In this document: piece after piece, positions 15,925 to 24,156 of the stretch
How positions within the stretch are numbered: the stretch's first letter is position 1
How the letters are laid out: each line of letters opens with the position of its first letter
Assembly (NCBI RefSeq): GCF_001953885.1
Contig: NZ_MQUS01000056.1
Location: forward strand, 1-34,379
Reading direction: 5' to 3'
Source: Streptomyces sp. IMTB 2501
Lineage (GTDB): Bacteria; Actinomycetota; Actinomycetes; Streptomycetales; Streptomycetaceae
DNA: 34,379 bases
Position numbers and translations under genes: made by a program
Notes under the pieces: model-generated
Database searches by the model: none
What the model saw: only the letters and a program-made list of their open reading frames with translations
What the model was told of the DNA's origin: nothing

Positions 15925-16758
15925 GTGAGCGACTGGGACGCGGGGCTGGAGGACGACGAGGCTGGAGCCGTCATGCGGACGGTCTCGCGGCAACTGAAGC
16001 TGTGGCGGGAGGCAGCCGGCCTCACCCAGGCGGAGTTCGGGACGGCCATCGGCTACGGGGAGGAGCTGGTTTCCTCGGTGGAGCGGAGACGACGCATTCC
16101 ACGGCCCGAGTACCTGGACGCGGCGGACGAGGTGCTGGCCGCGGGCGGCAAGATCGCGGCGATGAAGCAGGACGTGGCGGAGCTTCGGTACCCGAAGAAG
16201 GTCCGGGACGTGAAGCGGCTGGAAGCCGCAGCAGTGGAGATCTGCTCCTACAACAACTCGATTGTGGATGGGCTCCTCCAGACCCGGGAGTACGCGCGGG
16301 CCGTCATCGGATCTCGGCGACCGCCCTTCACAGTGGATGAGTTGGAGCGACAGGTGGCCGCACGACTCGCTCGCCAGGAGATCATCAGCACCGCAACGGC
16401 CGAGCCACTCTTCAGTTTTGTGCTGTGCGAGTCGACGCTACGGCGACCGATCGGGGGCAAGATGGTCATGCGCGGGCAGCTCGAACGGCTGTTGGAGGTG
16501 GCCCAGTTGCCCAACGTCGACCTGCAAGTCCTCCCCCTCAGCAGCGAGGAGAACTCGGGGCTCGGCGGCCCCTTCCGGCTGCTGAAACTCAAGGACGGGG
16601 CGACCGTGGCACTGAGCGAAGCAGCGTTCATCAGCCGCGTGTTCTGCAACCCCAAGGAGACCACCGTCGGCGACATGCGCTATGGGATCATCCGAGCGCA
16701 GGCTCTCACGCCACGGGAGTCATTGGCCCTGATCGACAAAGTACTTGGAGAGACATGA
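15925..16758 (+). CDS. WhiJ-like XRE regulator with DUF5753 domain
   Basis: A 277-residue protein. Residues about 20-80 are an XRE helix-turn-helix (L-K-L-W-R-E-A-A-G-L-T-Q-A-E-F-G, then V-S-S-V-E-R-R-R-R). The rest is the DUF5753 region, with I-V-D-G-L-L-Q-T-R-E-Y-A-R-A-V, F-V-L-C-E-S-T-L-R-R-P-I-G and V-D-L-Q-V-L-P. It starts at GTG 15925 behind GGGAGGGA; a GTG at 15904 is an alternative but precedes that site. The last bases overlap the DUF397 gene as ATGA, so the two are translationally coupled. The pair, in the whiJ style, acts in development or as a toxin-antitoxin-like unit; DNA target sites are not recognisable here. Confidence 0.87.
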   Translation: MSDWDAGLEDDEAGAVMRTVSRQLKLWREAAGLTQAEFGTAIGYGEELVSSVERRRRIPRPEYLDAADEVLAAGGKIAAMKQDVAELRYPKKVRDVKRLEAAAVEICSYNNSIVDGLLQTREYARAVIGSRRPPFTVDELERQVAARLARQEIISTATAEPLFSFVLCESTLRRPIGGKMVMRGQLERLLEVAQLPNVDLQVLPLSSEENSGLGGPFRLLKLKDGATVALSEAAFISRVFCNPKETTVGDMRYGIIRAQALTPRESLALIDKVLGET

Positions 16759-16937
16759 GCCTCAAGCTGAAGTGGATGAAGAGCAGCTACAGCTCGGACG
16801 ACGGCCCGTCCTGCGTCGAGGTGGCCACCGTCCCCGACCAGATCCTCGTCCGCGACTCCAAGAACCCCACCGGCCCCCGCCTCGCCCTCACCCCCACCGC
16901 CTGGGCGACCTTCCTGCCGTACGCCGCCGACCACTGA
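16755..16937 (+). CDS. DUF397 small protein
   Basis: A 60-residue protein with the DUF397 signature: W-M-K-S-S-Y-S-S-D-D-G-P-S-C-V-E-V-A, then V-R-D-S-K-N-P-T-G-P-R-L and a final W-A-T-F-L. It overlaps the stop of the WhiJ-like gene by 4 bp (ATGA). DUF397 proteins are nearly always next to XRE/DUF5753 regulators and are thought to interact with them. Its molecular role is not settled. It ends just before a strong hairpin. Confidence 0.92.
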   Translation: MSLKLKWMKSSYSSDDGPSCVEVATVPDQILVRDSKNPTGPRLALTPTAWATFLPYAADH

Positions 16938-16941
16938 GCGT

Positions 16942-16967
16942 GCGGGTGCCCTGGACAGGGCACCCGC
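16942..16967. terminator. Bidirectional terminator between DUF397 and hemD
   Basis: A perfect 11-bp stem, GCGGGTGCCCT (16942-16952) and AGGGCACCCGC (16957-16967), with a GGAC loop. It lies between the convergent DUF397 gene and hemD, starting 5 bp after the first stop and ending 7 bp before the second. Confidence 0.85.
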
Positions 16968-16973
16968 CACACC

Positions 16974-18686
16974 TCACGTCGTCGTACGACGCCTCCGCGC
17001 CCCCGGTCGCCGCTCGCTCGGCCGCGTCACCGGATCCCCCGCCTCCACCGCGGCGGCGCGCCGCTTCATCCCGAAGTCGGCCAGCGCCTCCGCCAGCTTG
17101 TGCACGGACGGCTCCGGAGCCATGACATCGACGCGCAGACCGTGCTCCTCAGCGGTCTTCGCCGTAGCCGGACCGATGCACGCGATCACCGTCACGTTGT
17201 GCGGCTTGCCCGCGATACCCACCAGGTTCCGCACCGTGGACGACGACGTGAAGAGCACCGCGTCGAAGCCACCCCCCTTGATCGCCTCCCGCGTCTCCGC
17301 CGGCGGCGGCGAGGCCCGCACGGTCCGGTACGCCGTGACGTCGTCGACCTCCCAGCCCAGCTCGATGAGCCCGGCCACCAGCGTCTCCGTGGCGATGTCG
17401 GCACGCGGCAGGAAGACGCGGTCGATCGGGTCGAACACCGGGTCGTACGGCGGCCAGTCCTCCAGCAGACCCGCGGCCGACTGCTCCCCGCTCGGCACCA
17501 GATCCGGCTTCACGCCGAAGGCGACCAGCGCCTTCGCGGTCTGCTCGCCCACCGCGGCCACCTTGATACCCGCGAAGGCACGCGCGTCGAGGCCGTACTC
17601 CTCGAACTTCTCCCGGACCGCCTTCACCGCGTTGACCGACGTGAAGGCGATCCACTCGTACCGCCCGGTGACCAGGCCCTTGACGGCACGTTCCATCTGC
17701 TGAGGCGTGCGCGGCGGTTCCACCGCGATCGTCGGCACCTCGTGCGGTACGGCCCCGTACGACCGCAGTTGGTCGGAGAGCGACGCCGCCTGCTCCTTCG
17801 TACGCGGCACGAGCACCTTCCAGCCGAACAGCGGCTTGGACTCGAACCACGACAGCTGGTCGCGCCGGGCAGCGGCGGAACGCTCGCCGACCACGGCTAT
17901 GACCGGCCGCCCGCCGTCCGGCGACGGCAGCACCTTCGCCTGCTTCAGCGTCTGCGCGATCGTGCCGAGCGTCGCCGTCCAGGTGCGCTGGCGGGTCGTC
18001 GTACCGGCGATCGTCACCGACAGGGGGGTGTCGGGCTTGCGGCCCGCCGACACCAGTTCACCGGCCGCCGCGGCCACCGCGTCCAGGGTCGTGGACACGA
18101 CGACCGTGCCGTCGGAGGAGCCCACCTCGGTCCAGCACCGGTCCGAGGCCGTACGGGCGTCCACGAACCGGACGTCCGCACCCTGCGCGTCCCGCAGCGG
18201 CACCCCGGCGTACGCGGGCACGCCGACCGCGGCCGCGACACCGGGGACGACCTCGAAGGGCACCCCGGCTGCGGCGCAGGCGAGCATTTCCTCGGCCGCG
18301 TACGTATCCAGTCCCGGGTCCCCGGACACCGCACGGACGACCCGCCTGCCGCCCCGCGCAGCCTCCATGACAAGATGAGCCGCATCCCGGGCAGCGGCCG
18401 GGAAAGCGGCGGTTGTTGACGTGCCGTCAACAACCGTCAGCTGGGGCGTGCCCGTGCCCGGCGGCGAGATCGCGGAGGGATTCGCGTCCGTCTGCACAAC
18501 GGAGACGCCCTGTCGGGCGTGCGTCCGGATCACGTCGAGCACCTCGTGCTCGGCGACCAGGACGTCCGCGTTCGACAGCGCCTCCACGGCGCGCAGAGTC
18601 AGCAGTCCCGGATCTCCGGGTCCGGCACCCAGGAAGGTGACGTGCCCGTGTTCCGGACCGGCGGCAGGAAGGGCGGTGGGGCTCAC
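16974..18686 (-). CDS. hemD: HemD: uroporphyrinogen-III synthase fused to a degenerate CobA-like methylase domain
   Basis: A 570-residue fusion. Residues about 15-260 are a tetrapyrrole methylase fold: G-A-G-P-G-D-P-G at 20-27, V-V-R-A-V-S-G-D-P-G and F-E-V-V-P-G-V-A-A-A. Residues about 285-540 are uroporphyrinogen-III synthase, which closes hydroxymethylbilane to the ring (V-L-V-P-R-T-K-E-Q-A, F-T-S-V-N-A-V, A-V-G-E-Q-T-A-K-A, F-T-S-S-S-T-V-R). The methylase domain departs from usual SUMT motifs: K-G-G-D-P-F is replaced by V-S-G-D-P-G and the P-L-T-H-R motif by P-L-R-D-A. GTG 18684-18686 overlaps the hemC stop as GTGA. It is the last gene of rex-hemACD, followed by a bidirectional hairpin. 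Confidence 0.92.
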   Translation of the reverse strand: MSPTALPAAGPEHGHVTFLGAGPGDPGLLTLRAVEALSNADVLVAEHEVLDVIRTHARQGVSVVQTDANPSAISPPGTGTPQLTVVDGTSTTAAFPAAARDAAHLVMEAARGGRRVVRAVSGDPGLDTYAAEEMLACAAAGVPFEVVPGVAAAVGVPAYAGVPLRDAQGADVRFVDARTASDRCWTEVGSSDGTVVVSTTLDAVAAAAGELVSAGRKPDTPLSVTIAGTTTRQRTWTATLGTIAQTLKQAKVLPSPDGGRPVIAVVGERSAAARRDQLSWFESKPLFGWKVLVPRTKEQAASLSDQLRSYGAVPHEVPTIAVEPPRTPQQMERAVKGLVTGRYEWIAFTSVNAVKAVREKFEEYGLDARAFAGIKVAAVGEQTAKALVAFGVKPDLVPSGEQSAAGLLEDWPPYDPVFDPIDRVFLPRADIATETLVAGLIELGWEVDDVTAYRTVRASPPPAETREAIKGGGFDAVLFTSSSTVRNLVGIAGKPHNVTVIACIGPATAKTAEEHGLRVDVMAPEPSVHKLAEALADFGMKRRAAAVEAGDPVTRPSERRPGARRRRTTT

Positions 18687-19672
18687 TGTGCTCGCTCCCC
18701 CATCAGACCGGCCGCGCCCTGGGCGAGCATCTCGGTGGCGAGTTCGCGACCGAGTGCCATCGCTTGGGTCTCCGTCTGGGGCACGGAACCGGTGGTGGAC
18801 AGCTGCACCATACGAGTGCCGTCGGTCGTGCCGACGACGCCGCGCAGGCGCATTTCTTTGACAATCTGCCCGTCGGCCAGGAGGTCGGCCAGCGCGCCCA
18901 CGGGGGCGGAGCAGCCGGCCTCCAGGGCGGCGAGCAGTGACCGTTCGGCGGTCACGGCGACCCGGGTGAACGGGTCGTCGAGCTCACCGAGCGCGGCGAT
19001 GAGGGCAGTGTCTTGGGCGGTGTTCCCCGCCCTGCACTCGATCGCCAGTGCCCCCTGGCCGGGGGCGGGCAAAACCGTGTCGACCGACAGGAAGTCGGTC
19101 ACTTCGTCGATGCGGCCGATCCGGTACAGTCCGGCCGCGGCGAGCACGACGGCGTCCAGCTCGCCGTCCCGCACATACCCGATCCGCGTATCCACATTCC
19201 CCCGGATCGGGACCGTCTCGATGTCGAGGCCGTGGGTGCGGGCGTACGCGTTCAGCTGTGCCATGCGGCGCGGCGAACCGGTGCCGATGCGGGCAGCCCC
19301 CTTCGGGGAGGACGCAGCCAGGTCCGTGAACTTGAGGGCATCGCGGGCGATGATCACGTCCCGCGGGTCCTCGCGCTGCGGTATCGCGGCCAGGACCAGT
19401 TCCTCGGGCTGCGCGGTGGGCAGGTCCTTGAGCGAATGAACCGCGAAGTCGACCTCGCCCCGCACCAGCGCGTCGCGCAGCGCCGTCACGAAGACGCCGG
19501 TGCCACCGATCTGCGCCAGCTGCTCGCGGGAGGTGTCGCCGTACGTGGTGATCTCGACCAGTTCGACGGGCCGCCCGGTCACCTGGCGGACGGCCTCCGC
19601 CACCTGACCGGACTGGGCCATGGCGAGCTTGCTCCGCCGGGTCCCCAGCCTCAGGGGTGCCTTGTCAGTCAT
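18683..19672 (-). CDS. hemC: Porphobilinogen deaminase (hydroxymethylbilane synthase)
   Basis: A 329-residue enzyme that joins four porphobilinogens into hydroxymethylbilane. The dipyrromethane cofactor Cys is in A-A-L-E-A-G-C-S-A-P-V-G. Other family signatures are L-G-T-R-R-S-K-L-A-M-A-Q near the start, the substrate-binding Arg cluster T-G-S-P-R-R-M-A-Q-L and R-G-N-V-D-T-R-I, and the catalytic Asp in V-D-F-A-V-H-S-L-K-D-L-P. Length is normal. Its ATG overlaps the hemA stop by 4 bp and its stop overlaps the GTG of hemD, so the three are translationally coupled. Confidence 0.98.
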   Translation of the reverse strand: MTDKAPLRLGTRRSKLAMAQSGQVAEAVRQVTGRPVELVEITTYGDTSREQLAQIGGTGVFVTALRDALVRGEVDFAVHSLKDLPTAQPEELVLAAIPQREDPRDVIIARDALKFTDLAASSPKGAARIGTGSPRRMAQLNAYARTHGLDIETVPIRGNVDTRIGYVRDGELDAVVLAAAGLYRIGRIDEVTDFLSVDTVLPAPGQGALAIECRAGNTAQDTALIAALGELDDPFTRVAVTAERSLLAALEAGCSAPVGALADLLADGQIVKEMRLRGVVGTTDGTRMVQLSTTGSVPQTETQAMALGRELATEMLAQGAAGLMGERAQ

Positions 19673-21363
19673 GCCGGTCGGTCCTTCTTGTCTGTGCTGT
19701 CCCCGGCCCGGGAGACGGCGGCGACCGTCTCGGGGTCGAGGTCGAACAGGGTGCGCAGCGCGTCCGCGTACCCGGCGCCGCCGGGCTCGGCCGCGAGCTG
19801 CTTGACCCGTACGGTCGGCGCGTGCAGCAGCTTGTCGACGACCCGGTGCACGGCCTGCCGGATCTCGCCGCGCTGGCGTTCGTCCAGGTCGGGCAGGCGG
19901 CCGTCGAGCCGCGCGATCTCACTGGCGACGACGTCGGCGGCCATGGTGCGCAGCGCGACCACGGTCGGCGTGATGTGCGCCGCCCGCTGTGCCGCGCCGA
20001 AGGCCGCGACCTCGTCGGAGACGATACGCCGGACCTGGTCCACATCGGCCGCCATCGGCGCGTCGGCGGAGGCTTCCGCCAGCGACTCGATGTCGACCAG
20101 CCGCACCCCGGCCAGCCGGTGCACGGCCGCGTCGATGTCGCGGGGCATGGCCAGGTCGAGGAGGAAGAAGAAGGGCGCGGGGCGCTCGGCCACCGGCTCC
20201 GGCTTGCGCCGCTCGGGGATCCGGCCCACCGTGGCGGCGGTCGCGGCGAGCGCGGTGATCAGCTCGGCGTCCGCCTCGGGCGTACGGCGCTCCCGGCGGT
20301 CGATGGTCCCGCCCGCCACCCAGGCCGCGTGCTGCTCCAGGGTGGCCGCGTCCATACCGGCGACGGCGGCCTCGCCCATGAGGGAGAAGCCGGGCTGTAC
20401 GGCGGCCAGGTCCAGCGGGCAGTTCTCGTCGCTGCCGACGCTGGTGGGCGGCAGCGGGGCGACGGGGGCCTTCGGGGTCGTACGACCACTGTCCGCGGCT
20501 TCGGCGACGACCGGCTGCCCGGTACGGCCCTCGACCGCGTGCGCGACCGCCTCCGCCGTGAGCACCAGGCCCGTCGCCCCGGTACAGGAGACGACGACGT
20601 CGGCACGTGTCAGCTCGTGCGGTACGGCGTCCATCCGTACCGCACGGGCGGCCACCGCGTTGTCGTCGGCCTCGGTCAGTATCTGCGCGAGCCGCTCGGC
20701 GCGTTCGAAGGTGCGGTTGGCGACGACGACCTCGGCGACCCCGGCCCGCGCCAGCGTCGCCGCGGCCAGAGAGGACATCGACCCGGCGCCGATGACCAGC
20801 GCATTCTTGCCCGCGGCCCAGTCCTCGACGGCTCCGCCGACGGCCAGCTGCTGCAGGCCGAAGGTGACCAGGGACTGCCCGGCGCGGTCGATACCGGTCT
20901 CGGAGTGGGCGCGCTTGCCGACCCGCAGGGCCTGCTGGAACAGGTCGTTCAGCAGCTTGCCGGCGGTGTGCAGCTCCTGCGCCTGGGCCAGCGAGTCCTT
21001 TATCTGCCCGAGGATCTGACCCTCGCCGACGACCATCGAGTCGAGCCCGCACGCCACCGAGAAGAGGTGATGAACGGCCCGGTCCTCGTAATGGACGTAC
21101 AGATAGGGCGTGAGCTCCTCCAGTCCCACACCGCTGTGCTGGGCGAGCAGCGTGGACAGCTCGGCGACACCGGCGTGGAACTTGTCCACGTCGGCGTACA
21201 GCTCGATGCGGTTGCAGGTGGCGAGCACCGCGGCCTCGGTGGCCGGCTCGGCGGCGACCGTGTCCTGCAGCAGCTTGATCTGGGCGTCCGCGTTCAGCGC
21301 GGCCCGCTCCAGCACGCTCACCGGCGCGCTGCGGTGGCTCAGTCCGACGACGAGGAGACTCAT
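19669..21363 (-). CDS. hemA: Glutamyl-tRNA reductase
   Basis: A 564-residue enzyme that reduces glutamyl-tRNA to glutamate-1-semialdehyde, the first committed step of the C5 haem pathway. The catalytic Cys50 is in A-T-C-N-R-I-E-L-Y-A, and G-E-x-Q-I-L-G-Q-I-K follows. The NADPH fold has V-I-G-A-G-S-M-S-S-L-A. It is about 130 residues longer than enterobacterial HemA: an extra segment between the nucleotide-binding and dimerisation domains carries P-K-A-P-V-A-P-L-P-P and H-A-A-W-V-A-G-G-T-I. The long form is usual in streptomycetes. ATG 21361-21363 overlaps the rex stop as ATGA. Confidence 0.97.
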   Translation of the reverse strand: MSLLVVGLSHRSAPVSVLERAALNADAQIKLLQDTVAAEPATEAAVLATCNRIELYADVDKFHAGVAELSTLLAQHSGVGLEELTPYLYVHYEDRAVHHLFSVACGLDSMVVGEGQILGQIKDSLAQAQELHTAGKLLNDLFQQALRVGKRAHSETGIDRAGQSLVTFGLQQLAVGGAVEDWAAGKNALVIGAGSMSSLAAATLARAGVAEVVVANRTFERAERLAQILTEADDNAVAARAVRMDAVPHELTRADVVVSCTGATGLVLTAEAVAHAVEGRTGQPVVAEAADSGRTTPKAPVAPLPPTSVGSDENCPLDLAAVQPGFSLMGEAAVAGMDAATLEQHAAWVAGGTIDRRERRTPEADAELITALAATAATVGRIPERRKPEPVAERPAPFFFLLDLAMPRDIDAAVHRLAGVRLVDIESLAEASADAPMAADVDQVRRIVSDEVAAFGAAQRAAHITPTVVALRTMAADVVASEIARLDGRLPDLDERQRGEIRQAVHRVVDKLLHAPTVRVKQLAAEPGGAGYADALRTLFDLDPETVAAVSRAGDSTDKKDRPA

Positions 21364-22133
21364 GCCGGCATCACGGCGGGTACGTCCCCGTCGGGCCCCT
21401 GATCGGTGGAGTCGCCACGGGTGGCGGCGGGCTGCGCGCCGTCGCCCACAGCGGTCTCCATGGCGGTCTCCTCGCCGGCCTTGCGCTGCTCGTGGAAGGC
21501 GAGGATCTGGAGTTCGATCGAGAGATCGACCTTGCGCACGTCGACACCGTCGGGGACGGACAGCACGGTCGGCGCGAAGTTCAGGATGGAGGTGACCCCG
21601 GCGGCCACGAGCCGGTCACAGACCTGCTGGGCGGCGCCGGCGGGGGTGGCGATGACACCGATGGACACGCCGTTGTCCTGGATGATCTTCTCCAGGTCGT
21701 CCGTGTGCTGCACCGGAATGCCGGCGACCGGCTTTCCGGCCATCGCCGGATCGGCGTCGATGAGGGCCGCGACCCTGAAGCCACGGGAGGCGAACCCGCC
21801 GTAATTGGCCAGGGCGGCGCCGAGGTTACCGATACCGACGATGACAACCGGCCAGTCCTGGGTCAGGCCGAGTTCACGGGAGATCTGGTAGACGAGATAC
21901 TCCACGTCGTAGCCGACACCGCGCGTTCCGTAGGAGCCCAGGTACGAGAAGTCCTTGCGCAGCTTGGCGGAGTTGACCCCCGCCGCGGCCGCCAGCTCCT
22001 CGGAGGAGACCGTGGGTACCGAGCGCTCCGACAGTGCGGTCAGGGCTCGGAGGTACAGCGGAAGCCGGGCGACGGTGGCCTCGGGAATCCCTCGGCTACG
22101 GGTCGCCGGTCGGTGTGTTCGGCCAGTTGCCAC
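21360..22133 (-). CDS. rex: Redox-sensing repressor Rex
   Basis: A 257-residue homodimeric repressor that binds NADH or NAD+ and leaves DNA when NADH rises. The N-terminal winged helix has V-S-S-E-E-L-A-A-A-A-G-V-N-S-A-K-L-R-K-D and F-S-Y-L-G-S-Y-G-T-R-G-V-G-Y. The Rossmann domain has V-V-I-V-G-I-G-N-L-G-A-A-L-A, and Asp of A-L-I-D-A-D binds the ribose. A C-terminal swapped helix and an acidic tail follow. I chose GTG 22131-22133 because GCAGGAG lies 4 nt upstream and because known Streptomyces Rex begins A-T-G-R-T-H-R-P. It heads a four-gene operon and carries its own operator upstream. Confidence 0.98.
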   Translation of the reverse strand: MATGRTHRPATRSRGIPEATVARLPLYLRALTALSERSVPTVSSEELAAAAGVNSAKLRKDFSYLGSYGTRGVGYDVEYLVYQISRELGLTQDWPVVIVGIGNLGAALANYGGFASRGFRVAALIDADPAMAGKPVAGIPVQHTDDLEKIIQDNGVSIGVIATPAGAAQQVCDRLVAAGVTSILNFAPTVLSVPDGVDVRKVDLSIELQILAFHEQRKAGEETAMETAVGDGAQPAATRGDSTDQGPDGDVPAVMPA

Positions 22134-22198
22134 GGTGCTCCTGCGGGTAGAGCGGGGCTGCAGGCGGTCATACGTCCCCAGACCGCCCCGTCGACAGC

Positions 22199-22229
22199 AG
22201 GCTATGTCTTTGTGAACGCGTGCACAAAG
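22199..22229 (-). promoter_or_regulatory. rex promoter with Rex operator (ROP)
   Basis: The operator TTGTGAACGCGTGCACAA (22210-22227) differs from a perfect palindrome at one base pair and extends as a 22-bp near palindrome to 22208-22229. On the minus strand TTGTGC (22222-22227) and TAGCCT (22199-22204) are 17 bp apart, a good -35/-10 pair, so bound Rex would cover the -35 box and spacer. This explains autoregulation of rex-hemACD as known in S. coelicolor. Confidence 0.9.
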
Positions 22230-22413
22230 ATGGTGTCCGATTTGCCCGGCAGAAGTGACCGGGGTCACGCGCCTTTCACGCCCTCGTCGGGAACCGGCGC
22301 ATACGCACCGACGTTCCTTCGTTACTGGGGGCAAAACCGCACACGCTCCTCACGAATCCCGCCCCCGAGATCAGACCGCCGTCGATCCTAAGCGACTTTC
22401 GGGCTGGTTTGGA

Positions 22414-22695
22414 CTAGTCGGTCAGTGCCCGTCGCAGCCGCTCCTCGTTCACGCGCCAGAAGGTGTGCTGTTCTCCATCGATCAGTACGACCGGGATCTG
22501 CTCCCAGTACCGGTCGTGCAGGGCACGGTCCTCGGTGATGTCCCTGGGCTCCCAGGTCACACCGAGTTCGCCGCAGACCTTCTCGATCACGACCTGTGCG
22601 TCGTCGCACAGATGACAGCCGGGCTTGCGGATCAGCGTGACGAGCCGCTCACGGGGGTCGGCCTTGCGCCGGAAAAGTGGACTCATACCGGCCAT
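22414..22695 (-). CDS. Glutaredoxin-like thioredoxin-fold protein
   Basis: A 93-residue glutaredoxin of the DUF836 type. The redox motif K-P-G-C-H-L-C-D lies near the start of the fold, followed by a helix and the cis-Pro loop I-P-V-V-L-I-D-G. It likely reduces disulfides or glutathione/mycothiol adducts. ATG 22693-22695 has GGCAGG 7 nt upstream; ATG 22684-22686 would start at M-S-P-L-F-R-R-K. It is immediately upstream of the rex promoter and on the same strand, but the rex operator region separates them, so read-through would be needed for co-transcription. Confidence 0.87.
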   Translation of the reverse strand: MAGMSPLFRRKADPRERLVTLIRKPGCHLCDDAQVVIEKVCGELGVTWEPRDITEDRALHDRYWEQIPVVLIDGEQHTFWRVNEERLRRALTD

Positions 22696-22813
22696 TCTCG
22701 CGCCTGCCGTGCACACTTCTGATCAGCCCTTTAACGGCCCGGTCGCGGAGAGTTCACACCCTTCAAACCCTGGCGACCGAGGAAGCACCGAACAAACTGG
22801 CTATGCTCACGAC

Positions 22814-23743
22814 ATGGCCGCTCTCGGATGGCTCACCCCCCGTAGGCGCTCCGCCACGGCGCGCAGCGTGTTGGCAGGCGAGGCCTCGGCGGAGGCTGCC
22901 CGCAAGTCCTCGCAGGAAGCGCAGGAAACTCCGCAGGTCACCGACTCGGAACCGGAGTTCCCGGTCCGGGGCGACGACAAGGCGGCCGCCTTCTTCGACC
23001 TCGACAACACCGTGATGCAGGGCGCCGCGCTGTTCCACTTCGGCCGGGGCCTGTACAAGCGGAAGTTCTTCGAGACACGCGACCTCGCCAGGTTCGCCTG
23101 GCAGCAGGCCTGGTTCCGGCTGGCCGGCGTCGAGGACCCCGAGCACATGCAGGACGCCCGCGACTCGGCGCTGTCCATCGTCAAGGGCCACCGGGTCGCC
23201 GAGTTGGAGTCCATCGGCGAGGAGATCTACGACGAGTACATGGCCGACCGCATCTGGCCCGGCACCCGCGCCCTGGCCCAGGCCCACCTGGACGCCGGTC
23301 AGAAGGTATGGCTGGTCACGGCGGCCCCGGTGGAGATCGCCCAGGTGATCTCCCGCCGCCTCGGCCTCACGGGCGCGCTGGGCACGGTCGCGGAGTCGGT
23401 GGGCGGCATCTACACGGGCAAGCTGGTCGGCGAGCCGCTGCACGGCCCGGCGAAGGCGGAGGCGGTACGCGCCCTGACGGCAGCCGAGGGCCTGGACCTC
23501 TCCCGCTGCGCGGCCTACAGCGACAGCCACAACGACATCCCCATGCTCTCCCTGGTCGGCCACCCCTACGCCATCAACCCCGACGCCAAGCTCCGCAAAC
23601 ACGCCCGCGAGAAGGACTGGCGCCTGCGCGACTACCGCACGGGGCGCAAGGCGGCGAAGGTGGGCATCCCGGCGGCGGCGGGCGTCGGCGCGGTCGCCGG
23701 TGGCACCGCAGCCGCGATCGCACTGAGCCGACGCCGCCGATAG
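22814..23743 (+). CDS. HAD-IB family hydrolase (SerB-like) with C-terminal hydrophobic tail
   Basis: A 309-residue phosphatase-like protein. Motif I is F-F-D-L-D-N-T-V (both Asp), motif II L-V-T-A-A-P, and motif III/IV A-Y-S-D-S-H-N-D-I-P-M-L. The cap lies between motifs I and II, as in phosphoserine phosphatase-type HAD-IB members. A Gly/Ala hydrophobic stretch of about 20 residues near the C-terminus, ending in R-R-R-R, may anchor it to the membrane. The substrate is unknown. ATG 22814 has no ribosome site; TATGCT ends 6 nt before it, consistent with a leaderless message. The product is conserved next to bldN in Streptomyces. Confidence 0.9.
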   Translation: MAALGWLTPRRRSATARSVLAGEASAEAARKSSQEAQETPQVTDSEPEFPVRGDDKAAAFFDLDNTVMQGAALFHFGRGLYKRKFFETRDLARFAWQQAWFRLAGVEDPEHMQDARDSALSIVKGHRVAELESIGEEIYDEYMADRIWPGTRALAQAHLDAGQKVWLVTAAPVEIAQVISRRLGLTGALGTVAESVGGIYTGKLVGEPLHGPAKAEAVRALTAAEGLDLSRCAAYSDSHNDIPMLSLVGHPYAINPDAKLRKHAREKDWRLRDYRTGRKAAKVGIPAAAGVGAVAGGTAAAIALSRRRR

Positions 23744-24156
23744 CACCGGTATCCGCTCGTCCAAGGGCTGATCGCCGCCGGGAGCATGGGCCATTGCCGA
23801 GTGCGGGTGCGTGGCGGGCCGGTCGCTCCCCCAGGGAACCGCAGCACCCCCGACCCCCGCATTCCCCGCGCCCCTCCAGGGCGCCACGCGCGCCCGAATT
23901 ATGCCGCGGCCATTTCAACACGCCCTGTACTTCACCGAAAGCCGCACCTTTCCGATCAACAACCGATCATGCTGCGGCACTTGATAGGCCGTCAATCGGT
24001 AACAGAAGCGACGCAATCGATGATTTGAGCAACTCGGTGTAGCAGTGCCTGCACGAAGCGTTATTCTCCTCAGACGCAAACCGGTACCTCTCCGTCGCTA
24101 CGACGGGTGAACGGTCCCGCACTGCACGTGATGGAAGCTCTGCCTCTGGGAGTCCC
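23744..24156 (+). promoter_or_regulatory. bldN upstream region
   Basis: No convincing gene is present in these 413 bp. GC falls clearly between about 23895 and 24070. A pair of direct CCGATCA repeats lies around 23956-23971. A BldD-like half-site pair, GGTGA (24106-24110) and GCACT (24119-24123), sits 8 nt apart about 33 bp before the start. The promoter itself could not be placed with confidence. Confidence 0.45.
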
